From Listeria marthii FSL S4-120 (GTDB taxonomy: Bacteria; Bacillota; Bacilli; Lactobacillales; Listeriaceae): a stretch of DNA of 5,580 bases. Below the pieces are notes generated by a model, which did no database searches, was not told the origin of the DNA, and worked only from the letters and a program-made list of their open reading frames with translations. Made by a program: the position numbers and the translations under genes. Within the stretch, counting starts at the first letter, position 1; every line of letters begins with the position of its first letter. The stretch spans positions 2,501,236 to 2,506,815 of the forward strand of contig CM001047.1 in the NCBI GenBank assembly GCA_000183865.1. The letters are read 5' to 3'. Below are positions 1 through 5,580 of this stretch, one piece after another.

Positions 1-251
1 ATGCATCCCATAACCTCGACAACAACAGCAATTTCTGGATCATCCAGTACATCAGACGGATTGGTGGTTAGTTCAAAACCTTTTGTTTCATAACGGCGAT
101 TTTTTTCTAAGTCACGAACTAGCACTTTCTTTACAGAAATATGGTATCCAGTTACTTGACTAATTTTTTCTTGATGCTCTTCTAAAATATGAATAACACC
201 GCTACCTACCGTTCCAAATCCTAACACACCTACTTGTAACTTTGCTTCCAC
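1..251 (-). CDS. hom: Homoserine dehydrogenase, N-terminal part (cut by window edge)
   Basis: Homoserine dehydrogenase reduces aspartate semialdehyde to homoserine with NAD(P)H in the cytoplasm, at the branch to threonine and methionine. Only the first 83 codons are visible; family members usually run to about 400-440 residues. The protein begins MEAKLQVGVLGFGTVGSGV, and the Rossmann nucleotide-binding motif GFGTVG occupies residues 11-16. The stretch EIAVVVEVMG near the window edge fits the conserved core that follows. The start is GTG at 251-249: no in-frame ATG lies upstream, and a strong AAGGAGG site sits 7 nt before it. The gene follows rpmE2 on the same strand but is separated from it by a terminator and its own promoter. 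In Listeria hom is normally followed by thrC and thrB, which would lie outside the window. Identification is firm from the motif and context. Confidence 0.93.
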   Translation of the reverse strand, partial: MEAKLQVGVLGFGTVGSGVIHILEEHQEKISQVTGYHISVKKVLVRDLEKNRRYETKGFELTTNPSDVLDDPEIAVVVEVMGC

Positions 252-258
252 TTGAAAA

Positions 259-265
259 CCTCCTT
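259..265 (-). promoter_or_regulatory. Ribosome binding site fixing the GTG start of hom
   Basis: AAGGAGG on the minus strand, seven bases long, lies 7 nt upstream of the GTG at 251-249. It is a near-perfect match to the Firmicute anti-Shine-Dalgarno sequence and decides the start, because no ATG precedes the conserved GFGTVG motif. Confidence 0.85.
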
Positions 266-293
266 ATTATTGTTTAACAAAACAGAAAATTTA

Positions 294-323
294 ACTTTTT
301 TATTACCTACTCATAAAAAAAGT
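294..323 (-). repeat. AT-rich inverted repeat in the hom 5' leader
   Basis: The arms ACTTTTTTAT (294-303) and ATAAAAAAAGT (313-323), given on the plus strand, are complementary apart from one extra A and enclose a 9-nt loop. The repeat lies just after the predicted start of hom transcription and about 30 nt before its ribosome binding site. Stability would be low because only A-T pairs and two G-C closing pairs are involved. It could be a weak leader hairpin or chance pairing of A and T runs. Confidence 0.35.
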
Positions 324-333
324 AATTAGTGAT

Positions 334-363
334 ATTATACGCAACTTCACAGGGAAAAGTAAA
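334..363 (-). promoter_or_regulatory. Predicted SigA-type promoter of hom
   Basis: Read on the minus strand, a perfect TATAAT -10 box lies at 339-334 and a TTTACT -35 box (4 of 6 to consensus) at 363-358, with an 18-nt spacer. It follows the rpmE2 terminator and precedes the hom start, giving a leader of about 75 nt. No T-box, S-box or other recognisable riboswitch is seen in that leader. The -10 is convincing and the -35 is moderate. Confidence 0.65.
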
Positions 364-413
364 CCCTTGAAAGGAAAGTTTTTATTTTTAGTGGTTCCGG
401 GAGATAATTCCAT

Positions 414-445
414 AAAAAAACACACCCAGCAAAAGCCGAGTGCGC
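414..445 (-). terminator. Rho-independent terminator of rpmE2
   Basis: On the minus strand, GCGCACTCGGC (445-435) and the arm GCTGGGTGTGT (430-420) pair as an 11-bp stem including G-U wobbles, closed by a TTTT loop (434-431) and followed by a run of seven T (420-414). It starts 27 nt after the rpmE2 stop codon and separates rpmE2 from the hom promoter. Confidence 0.85.
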
Positions 446-472
446 AAATTATTTCGTTCGTTACATACAGTC

Positions 473-718
473 TTATTTGAGACCGTATTTTTTGTTGAAG
501 CGGTCCACACGGCCATCTGCAGTCGCATGTTTTTGTTTACCAGTATAGAACGGATGCGAATCAGAAGAGATTTCGACACGTAGTAAAGGATACTCGTTGC
601 CATCTTCCCATTTAATTGTTTCGCTTGAGCTCTTAGTAGAACCTGACAAAAATTTGAAATCAGTACTAGTATCAACAAATACCACTGGACGGTACTCAGG
701 ATGAATTCCAGTTTTCAT
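473..718 (-). CDS. rpmE2: 50S ribosomal protein bL31, type B
   Basis: This 81-residue protein is a small component of the large ribosomal subunit, placed near the central protuberance and the bridge to the 30S subunit. It starts [16 protein letters not shown] and contains the family segments [10 protein letters not shown] (26-35) and [10 protein letters not shown] (54-63). It has no cysteine, so it lacks the zinc-binding CxxC of classical L31 and belongs to the zinc-independent type B (YtiA-like) group. Its length is normal. The ATG at 718-716 is preceded by GAAGGAG (735-729) at a 10-nt spacing. It has its own promoter upstream and an intrinsic terminator downstream, so it can be expressed as a single-gene unit, although no terminator separates it from the preceding membrane-protein gene. 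In Bacillus the zinc-free paralog is Zur-repressed; no Zur-like palindrome is visible here, which suggests a constitutive role. Confidence 0.96.
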   Translation of the reverse strand: MKTGIHPEYRPVVFVDTSTDFKFLSGSTKSSSETIKWEDGNEYPLLRVEISSDSHPFYTGKQKHATADGRVDRFNKKYGLK

Positions 719-788
719 TTCTTTTCAACTCCTTCGCCCTGAATCATCTGAAACAGAGTAATTAAGTGCTTTTACACACAGTATAAAT

Positions 789-817
789 ATTATAACAATG
801 TTGAAGCAAACAAGCAA
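789..817 (-). promoter_or_regulatory. Predicted strong SigA promoter of rpmE2 (extended -10)
   Basis: On the minus strand, TTGCTT (817-812) and a perfect TATAAT (794-789) are separated by exactly 17 nt, and TG at 797-796 forms an extended -10 element (TGTTATAAT). The transcript would start near 782 and have a leader of about 63 nt. A second, weaker pair overlaps it: TTGCTT (809-804) and TATACT (785-780) with an 18-nt spacer. This fits high expression of a ribosomal protein gene. Confidence 0.8.
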
Positions 818-864
818 GATTATTTTTGCATCCATTTGTTAAAGATTACTTTATGCCCTAGACT

Positions 865-2361
865 TTATTTTTCAGGTGCATTTTTAAGTTGTACATCTTT
901 AGGTAAATTGAAGAAAATCTTGAAATTATCTGCTTGGAAACCAGGGATCATTAATTTACTATTCCATAAGAATTTCTCATGTTTTAGCGGCTTAACTGTC
1001 ACCACTTTTTTCCCTTCATCAATTTGCTGTTGGATACTATCCATTCTCTCATTATCAGAAATTTTTATTTGAGCAAAAATGACACTATAGGCAAATACTA
1101 ACGTTAGCGCCAGCGTGATTATCGGAATACTAATAGCTTTTAAATTTATAAACTCTTCATCTACAAGGTAAACAAGTAGGCGAACAATAAATAACACGAA
1201 AAATGCATAAGAAAGGATAAAGCATCTTGAGCCAAAAGGTGTGACAAAGAACAGCGGCCCCGCAATAAATACGGCAGATATTAGGTAGAAACTAAGCTCT
1301 ACTTTTAAAGAACTCTTCTTGAAGAATAAGATAATCGTAAACAGGATAGTTAAATAAAATAATAACGAAATCCAAGCTTCGAATTCAGAAGTTTTTGCTA
1401 CATCTGTAAAAATGCTTAATTGCATTCTATCAACAATAAATGGTCGGTAGAAAGGATAAACTGTCAAGATTGCGATGAAAATATTTTTCACCCATATTTT
1501 CCAAGTTGGCAAATTCTTCCCGATTTTCACAAGAAGGAAAATACAGAAAATAGCTAACGCAAAGTTTAATATAATATTATTCATAATTAAAAACTTATAC
1601 ATGCTAGTAGAGAAAATAGAATAGATCTTCTCAAAAATACCCATGTCCGTATCGATAGTCCGGTAATTATCTGCACCAGTGAATATTTTTACATAAGCAC
1701 CATTGGAGAACATGATAACCGCTCCGATAAGCGCAGATACAAGATAAGTGATCTGGAAAGCAAAGAACTTTCTAAATTTCATAAAGCTATAAATAATAAC
1801 AAAAGCGCCTGCGAACACATTATAAATGGTTGCATGTTCTACAAATAATTGCGAACCAATCCCTAGTGGAACAGCAAATACTACTAGCCAAATAGAGTAC
1901 TTAGGTGTCTTATCGTAGAAGATATTTTTTATAATGAGCAAATATACTAAAATACAAATAGTCGCTGTATTATAATTAGCAAAACCAGCCGCCCATGCGA
2001 ATGTAGAAGAAAACATATCACTAGTTACACCTAACATTAAGAACAAGCTAAGGAAACCGATAGTTAACTTTGCTGTTTTGGCAATTAAAAGTGGCAATAC
2101 TACAATTGCAGCCCCAAACACACCCATAATTAGGATACGGAACCAATCAACCCTCGTGATAATTAACTCACAAATATTCCCAAAATAACGTCCATTATAA
2201 TCTTTAAAGCCATCATAGAATCGATTCATTCCAAGTCTAATTCCCCAAGTCCAGTCATCATGGGTTAATGGCGTACAATAAGACAGATACAAGTAAAACA
2301 AAAAAATAATAAAACTAAAAATCCCAATTTTAACGCCATCTTTTTTTATGCTATTGATCAT
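865..2361 (-). CDS. Polytopic membrane protein, probable GT-C type glycosyltransferase
   Basis: This 498-residue protein has about 11-13 hydrophobic segments, for example near residues 12-29, 74-92, 131-147, 178-193, 203-218, 262-278, 330-347, 355-375, 382-399 and 409-429. The basic start (KKDGVK) should be cytoplasmic, placing the loop THDDWTWG (D35, D36) and NGRYFG (56-61) outside. An acidic pair in the first outer loop is the usual catalytic position of GT-C enzymes, which use polyprenyl-phosphate sugars. The layout resembles the DUF6056/GtrII-like membrane protein group, but I assign this from pattern, not a search. A soluble tail (430-498) follows the last segment. The start lies 14 nt after the gtcA stop, with AAAGGG overlapping that stop as a moderate ribosome binding site. 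Following a GT2 synthase and a GtrA-type protein, it probably transfers the lipid-linked sugar to teichoic acid or another surface acceptor; acceptor and sugar are unknown. No terminator follows it. Confidence 0.72.
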   Translation of the reverse strand: MINSIKKDGVKIGIFSFIIFLFYLYLSYCTPLTHDDWTWGIRLGMNRFYDGFKDYNGRYFGNICELIITRVDWFRILIMGVFGAAIVVLPLLIAKTAKLTIGFLSLFLMLGVTSDMFSSTFAWAAGFANYNTATICILVYLLIIKNIFYDKTPKYSIWLVVFAVPLGIGSQLFVEHATIYNVFAGAFVIIYSFMKFRKFFAFQITYLVSALIGAVIMFSNGAYVKIFTGADNYRTIDTDMGIFEKIYSIFSTSMYKFLIMNNIILNFALAIFCIFLLVKIGKNLPTWKIWVKNIFIAILTVYPFYRPFIVDRMQLSIFTDVAKTSEFEAWISLLFYLTILFTIILFFKKSSLKVELSFYLISAVFIAGPLFFVTPFGSRCFILSYAFFVLFIVRLLVYLVDEEFINLKAISIPIITLALTLVFAYSVIFAQIKISDNERMDSIQQQIDEGKKVVTVKPLKHEKFLWNSKLMIPGFQADNFKIFFNLPKDVQLKNAPEK

Positions 2362-2375
2362 AGATACACATCCCT

Positions 2376-2813
2376 TTATTTTCTCACTCTAAAAATAATC
2401 CACTTACTAAATACATAATTTAATACTAGTACAATTACATTCGTCCAAATTTTTGCCCATAGTTCATTTATTCCTAGTCCACTAATTAATAGAATCATTA
2501 CTAAGAAATCAACTATATATGTTAAAAATCTAAAACCAAAGAATGAAGAAACTTCTCTCGCTTTTTCTTTCCATGTGGGCGTATAGCTTTCAAAAACATA
2601 CTTTTTATTAGAAAAATAGGCGAACAATACAGATGCTACCCATGCTATTGTATTTGCAATTCGGTAATCCCAATTTAATAAATCAGTACATAACCAAAAA
2701 GTCACGATATTAATCAAGGTTGTAAATCCGCCCATAATTAAATACATTAAAATGCTATGTATGCTATCTGTATACCACGGTAATTTATCTAGTAATTGCC
2801 TTACTCTACTCAT
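2376..2813 (-). CDS. gtcA: GtrA-family membrane protein GtcA, teichoic acid glycosylation
   Basis: GtcA is a small membrane protein needed for teichoic acid glycosylation in Listeria, thought to help move undecaprenyl-phosphate-linked sugar to the outer face of the membrane. The 145 residues match the family length and form four membrane segments (about 18-42, 50-68, 91-112 and 118-141) with a charged loop (YTPTWKEKAREVSS) between the second and third. Landmarks include YFSNKKYVFES (66-76), FGFRF (92-96) and the terminal NYVFSKWIIF. As I recall, A65, N69, V73, F74, F91, R95, K121 and N132 were reported as important in L. monocytogenes GtcA; all are present at those positions here. The ATG overlaps the preceding stop by 4 nt (ATGA). 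The nearest GGAG lies 16 nt upstream, too far to be a good ribosome binding site, so translation is probably coupled to the upstream gene. The lipid-linked substrate is inferred. Confidence 0.93.
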   Translation of the reverse strand: MSRVRQLLDKLPWYTDSIHSILMYLIMGGFTTLINIVTFWLCTDLLNWDYRIANTIAWVASVLFAYFSNKKYVFESYTPTWKEKAREVSSFFGFRFLTYIVDFLVMILLISGLGINELWAKIWTNVIVLVLNYVFSKWIIFRVRK

Positions 2814-3757
2814 TTGACATCTTCTTTCTCTCCGTTGTATTCTTCTACAAAATAAAGCGGACGTTTCTTGACTTCATTAAAAATTCTTCCTAAATATTCA
2901 CCAATAATCCCAATACTAGTTAACTGAATTCCACCTAAAAATAGTATCGTTATCATCAAGGTCGGAAATCCACTAGTGCTCGATCCAACAATTAATGTTT
3001 TAATCAAAATATAAATTAAATACACGAAAGTACCTAAAGATATTGTAAATCCAGCAACTGTTGATAATCTTAGCGGTAAAGTGGTATAAGAAGTAATTCC
3101 TTCAAGAGCCAAATTAATCAAAGCGCGGTAATTCCATTTAGTTTCACCAGCGTGTCTTGGCGCAGCATCAAAAGTTACTTCCACTTTTTTAAATCCAATC
3201 CAATTATATAATCCTTTTGTATAACGTTGTGTTTCTCTTAGCTTTTTAATTGCATCTACACATCGTCTATCAAGCAAACGAAAATCGCCTGTATCTGGAA
3301 GAACCGGCGTTTTTGTTACTTTTTGTAGCATTTTATAATAATATTTAGAGGTTGCTTTTTTTAACCAATTTTCTCCTGGTCTTTTATTTCGTCTTGCATA
3401 AACATCTTCATAACCTAGTTCCCATAGCTCGACCATTTCTACGATTAACTCCGGTGGATGTTGCAAGTCTGCGTCCATTGTAATAACGGCATCCCCTTTA
3501 GCATAATCGAACCCCGCTGCCATTGCTATTTCTTTCCCGTAATTTCTTGATAAATCCACAAAACCTACTCGTTCATCTTTATTATGCAGTTGCTTTACTA
3601 TTTCCAATGTATTATCTTTACTTCCATCATTGATAAATAGCAATTCGAATGTATATTTATCCTTAATAGACTCCATTACATTCACAACCGTTTCATATAA
3701 TGTAACAATAGATTCTTGCTCATTATATGCAGGAACAGATATTGTAATTAGTTTCAT
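2810..3757 (-). CDS. GT2 polyprenyl-phosphate glycosyltransferase (GtrB/CsbB/DPM1-like)
   Basis: This 315-residue enzyme probably transfers a sugar from UDP-sugar to undecaprenyl phosphate on the cytoplasmic face, making the donor for outer-face glycosylation. The GT-A domain occupies about residues 1-230: ISVPAYNEQES (6-16), FINDGSKDNT with D44, MDADLQHPPE carrying the metal-binding DxD (D95, D97), DTGDFRLLDR (155-164) and the acceptor-side motif RHAGETKW (201-208). Two membrane segments follow (about 232-254 and 266-288), then GEYLGRIFNEVKKRP, typical of the family C-terminus. The ATG at 3757-3755 has AAGGAG at 7-nt spacing. It follows rho by 80 nt with no clear terminator or promoter between, and overlaps gtcA. 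The Listeria counterpart between rho and gtcA (lmo2550 in EGD-e, from memory) is linked to N-acetylglucosamine on wall teichoic acid. The sugar used here cannot be read from sequence. Confidence 0.92.
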   Translation of the reverse strand: MKLITISVPAYNEQESIVTLYETVVNVMESIKDKYTFELLFINDGSKDNTLEIVKQLHNKDERVGFVDLSRNYGKEIAMAAGFDYAKGDAVITMDADLQHPPELIVEMVELWELGYEDVYARRNKRPGENWLKKATSKYYYKMLQKVTKTPVLPDTGDFRLLDRRCVDAIKKLRETQRYTKGLYNWIGFKKVEVTFDAAPRHAGETKWNYRALINLALEGITSYTTLPLRLSTVAGFTISLGTFVYLIYILIKTLIVGSSTSGFPTLMITILFLGGIQLTSIGIIGEYLGRIFNEVKKRPLYFVEEYNGEKEDVK

Positions 3758-3837
3758 TATCTTTCTCCTTCTAGTGATTTCAATAATTACTCTACAAACG
3801 ATACTATCAAAATTAATAAGAAAAGTACAGCTTCTCT

Positions 3838-5109
3838 TTATTTTTTAAACATCTCTTCTTGCAATAACTCATAAAATGCTTCGTTATTCTCCGTTTTCTT
3901 CAAATAGCGCACGAAACGTTCTGAAATCTCAAGTCCGTCGCTTTGTTTTGGCATTGCTTTACGGATTTTCCAAAGTTGTTCTAGGCGATCTTTGGATAGT
4001 AGCAATTCTTCTTTTCGCGTTCCAGAGCGGCGCATATCAATTGCTGGGAAGACACGGCGTTCTGCAAGTTGGCGATCAAGATGTAATTCCATGTTTCCAG
4101 TTCCTTTGAATTCCTCATAAATAACGTCATCCATACGAGAACCTGTATCAACTAAGGCAGTTGCAAGGATTGTTAAACTTCCGCCTTCTTCAATATTACG
4201 AGCAGCTCCAAAGAAGCGCTTCGGTCTATGGAAAGCCGCTGGATCAATACCGCCAGAAAGTGTGCGACCACTTGGCGGAATAACTAGATTGTAAGCTCGC
4301 GCCAGTCGCGTAATACTATCCATTAAAATCACAACGTCGCGTTTCTGTTCAACTAAACGCATCGCACGCTCGAGTACCAGTTCCGCCACTTTAATATGAT
4401 TTTCTGGTACTTCATCAAAAGTAGAACTAACCACATCGGCTTTTACAGAACGTTCAATATCCGTTACTTCTTCCGGACGCTCATCGATTAACAAGACAAT
4501 CAATTCGGAATCCGGGTGATTAGTCGTAATCGCATTGGCAATTTCTTTAAGCAAGACTGTTTTCCCTGCTTTCGGTGGTGCAACGATTAGTCCACGTTGA
4601 CCGAATCCGATTGGTGAAATTAAATCAATCGTTCTAGTAGAAATCGGATTTTTCCCCGTTTCCAAATGAATTTGACGATCTGGATAAAGTGGTGTTAAGC
4701 CCGGAAAATGTACTCTTTCTTTCGCAACTTCCGGATTTTCTCCATTAACTGCTTCGACGTGAAGCAAGCCAAAATAACGTTCATTTTCTTTCGGAGGACG
4801 AACCTTTCCAGAAACTTTATCCCCAGTTCTTAACTCAAAACGTCTGATTTGGGACGCTGAAATGTAAATATCTTCTGAACTAGAAGAATAATTGATAGGA
4901 CGCAAGAAACCGAAACCTTCATTTGGAATAATTTCTAATACGCCTTCCATGAAGAAAAATCCTTCTTTTTCCGCGTTTGATTTTAATAAAGCAAAAATTA
5001 ATTCTCGTTTTGTGAGTTTGCTGTAATAGGCAATTTTATGCTCTTTTGCTAAGGCATAAATCTCTTTAATTGTTAAACTTTCTAAGTATGCAATGGACAG
5101 TTTAGCCAT
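3838..5109 (-). CDS. rho: Transcription termination factor Rho
   Basis: Rho is a hexameric RNA-dependent ATPase that loads on nascent C-rich RNA and dislodges RNA polymerase. The 423-residue protein is complete and collinear with E. coli Rho. In order: the N-terminal helical Rho_N domain (about 1-48); the cold-shock-like primary RNA-binding domain (about 52-122; GFGFLRP at 65-71, [12 protein letters not shown] at 86-97); Walker A APPKAGKT (177-184); the catalytic region DERPEEVT (209-216); Walker [15 protein letters not shown] (261-274); the Q-loop region LSGGIDPA (284-291); and the R-loop region [11 protein letters not shown] (336-346). No large insertion is seen between the Rho_N and RNA-binding domains, unlike Rho of some Actinobacteria. 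The start ATG at 5109-5107 is preceded by AAAGGTGG at 7-nt spacing. It lies 107 nt after murZ. No convincing own promoter is visible, so transcription may come from upstream of murZ. Confidence 0.98.
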   Translation of the reverse strand: MAKLSIAYLESLTIKEIYALAKEHKIAYYSKLTKRELIFALLKSNAEKEGFFFMEGVLEIIPNEGFGFLRPINYSSSSEDIYISASQIRRFELRTGDKVSGKVRPPKENERYFGLLHVEAVNGENPEVAKERVHFPGLTPLYPDRQIHLETGKNPISTRTIDLISPIGFGQRGLIVAPPKAGKTVLLKEIANAITTNHPDSELIVLLIDERPEEVTDIERSVKADVVSSTFDEVPENHIKVAELVLERAMRLVEQKRDVVILMDSITRLARAYNLVIPPSGRTLSGGIDPAAFHRPKRFFGAARNIEEGGSLTILATALVDTGSRMDDVIYEEFKGTGNMELHLDRQLAERRVFPAIDMRRSGTRKEELLLSKDRLEQLWKIRKAMPKQSDGLEISERFVRYLKKTENNEAFYELLQEEMFKK

Positions 5110-5178
5110 GTATGTACCACCTTTTTGAGTTAATAAATAGTAATTAGGAATAAATGATAATGGAGGGAATTTGAGGAA

Positions 5179-5208
5179 AGGCTGAAACGACTTGACTCGG
5201 CTCAGCCT
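5179..5208. repeat. Inverted repeat between murZ and rho; weak terminator or attenuator candidate
   Basis: AGGCTGA (5179-5185) and TCAGCCT (5202-5208) are perfect 7-bp arms around a 16-nt loop that holds a further CGA/TCG pairing (5188-5190, 5197-5199). On the plus strand it is followed within 5 nt by six T (5213-5218), the polarity of a plus-strand terminator, although no plus-strand gene ends here. On the minus strand, where murZ and rho are transcribed, it begins 8 nt after the murZ stop and is followed only by TTTCCTCAAATT, a poor U-tract. It may therefore terminate partially, protect the murZ mRNA end, or tune read-through into rho. Confidence 0.5.
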
Positions 5209-5216
5209 CAGATTTT

Positions 5217-5580
5217 TTACAATTGTGTTTCTGCTGCACTGCTACGGCTAATGTCAGCCCCGATAGCAGAAAGTTTCTCAATAATTTTACTATAACCACG
5301 TTCGATATGTTCAACGCCATGGATTTCTGTTTGTCCGTCAGCTAAAAGACCAGCAATCACTAGTGCTGCACCAGCTCGTAAATCTGTCGCTGTGACTTTG
5401 GAGCCTTGCAGTTGGACAGGTCCGCTTATGACAGCCGATCTGCCTTCTAGTTTGAATTTCCCACCCATTCGCTCAATTTCAGCAATATGTTTAAAACGGC
5501 TTGGATAAATCGTGTCCGTAATAACGCTACTACCTTCCGCGCGTGTTAAAAGTGCGGTTAGTGGTTGCTGCAAATCGGTT
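5217..5580 (-). CDS. murZ: UDP-GlcNAc 1-carboxyvinyltransferase, C-terminal part (cut by window edge)
   Basis: This enzyme adds enolpyruvate from phosphoenolpyruvate to UDP-GlcNAc in the cytoplasm, the committed step of peptidoglycan synthesis and the target of fosfomycin. Only the last 120 residues are visible. The reading frame is open to the window edge and begins with TDLQQPL, matching the conserved PTD(M/L)Q segment whose Asp corresponds to catalytic D305 of E. coli MurA. Downstream are [20 protein letters not shown], the [12 protein letters not shown] segment (its Arg matches E. coli R397) and [20 protein letters not shown], the usual family ending. The fosfomycin-binding Cys loop is outside the window. 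The TTG near the edge is an internal leucine codon, not a start. Position next to rho on the same strand is the Listeria/Bacillus arrangement of the second MurA paralog (murA2/murZ); the family call is certain, the paralog call rests on context. Confidence 0.94.
   Translation of the reverse strand, partial: TDLQQPLTALLTRAEGSSVITDTIYPSRFKHIAEIERMGGKFKLEGRSAVISGPVQLQGSKVTATDLRAGAALVIAGLLADGQTEIHGVEHIERGYSKIIEKLSAIGADISRSSAAETQL

Noticed and set aside
388..678. 96-codon open frame on the minus strand across rpmE2 and its terminator
   Set aside because: It overlaps rpmE2 in another frame, runs through the terminator, and its translation resembles no family.
719..864. Zur operator upstream of rpmE2
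   Set aside because: No TCGTAAT-N-ATTACGA-like palindrome is present on either strand.
836..1072. 78-codon open frame on the plus strand
   Set aside because: It lies opposite the end of the 498-residue membrane protein gene, has no ribosome binding site, and looks like an antisense shadow.
3782..3810. TTGATA (3810-3805) as the -35 box of a promoter for the GT2 gene
   Set aside because: At 17 nt spacing the -10 would be ATTATT, a poor match, and no better -10 fits an allowed spacing.
3819..3837. Hairpin right after the rho stop (AGAGAAG/CTTTTCT, 5-nt loop) as a terminator
   Set aside because: The stem is mostly A-U with one wobble and is followed by TATTAATTTT rather than a continuous U-run, so it is too weak to call.
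3630..3848. 72-codon open frame on the plus strand across the start of the GT2 gene
   Set aside because: It is antisense to a clearly conserved GT2 N-terminus, and its hydrophobic translation comes from AT-rich complement sequence.
3876..4109. 77-codon open frame on the plus strand within rho
   Set aside because: It is antisense to the conserved Rho C-terminal region with no start signals of its own.
5571..5573. TTG as a translation start for the murZ segment
   Set aside because: The frame continues upstream to the window edge as the conserved TDLQ motif of MurA, so this codon is an internal leucine.

Overview
The window looks like chromosomal DNA of a low-GC Firmicute, very probably Listeria (sensu stricto group). 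The grounds are the gene order murZ - rho - GT2 glycosyltransferase - gtcA - rpmE2 - hom, a GtcA protein close to the Listeria protein as I remember it, and AAGGAGG-type ribosome binding sites. The species cannot be fixed from sequence alone. Every supported gene is on the minus strand, so transcription runs from high to low coordinates.

In transcription order: (1) 5580-5217, the last 120 codons of a MurA-family UDP-GlcNAc enolpyruvyl transferase (murZ/murA2), the first committed step of peptidoglycan synthesis. (2) A 107-nt gap with a hairpin. (3) 5109-3838, rho, a complete transcription termination factor. (4) 3757-865, three genes that form a plausible extracytoplasmic glycosylation module: a DPM1/GtrB/CsbB-like polyprenyl-phosphate glycosyltransferase, the GtrA-family membrane protein GtcA (start codon overlaps the previous stop), and a 498-residue polytopic membrane protein with an outside-facing Asp-Asp pair after the first membrane segment, best explained as a GT-C type glycosyltransferase. 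(5) 718-473, rpmE2 (ribosomal protein bL31 type B), with its own strong promoter and a clear intrinsic terminator. (6) 251-1, the first 83 codons of hom (homoserine dehydrogenase), starting at GTG and read from its own promoter.

The central module suggests one pathway. The GT2 enzyme would load a sugar from a nucleotide donor onto undecaprenyl phosphate in the cytoplasm, GtcA would help move the lipid-linked sugar across the membrane, and the large membrane protein would transfer it on the outer face to an acceptor. In Listeria the likely acceptor is wall or lipoteichoic acid. As I remember the L. monocytogenes EGD-e map, rpmE and gtcA are adjacent and the outer-face transferase lies elsewhere, so the large gene between them is the most notable item here. 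The other genes are ordinary housekeeping loci. No RNA genes, CRISPR arrays, insertion sequences or phage elements were seen, and no gene-free stretch exceeds 300 bases.
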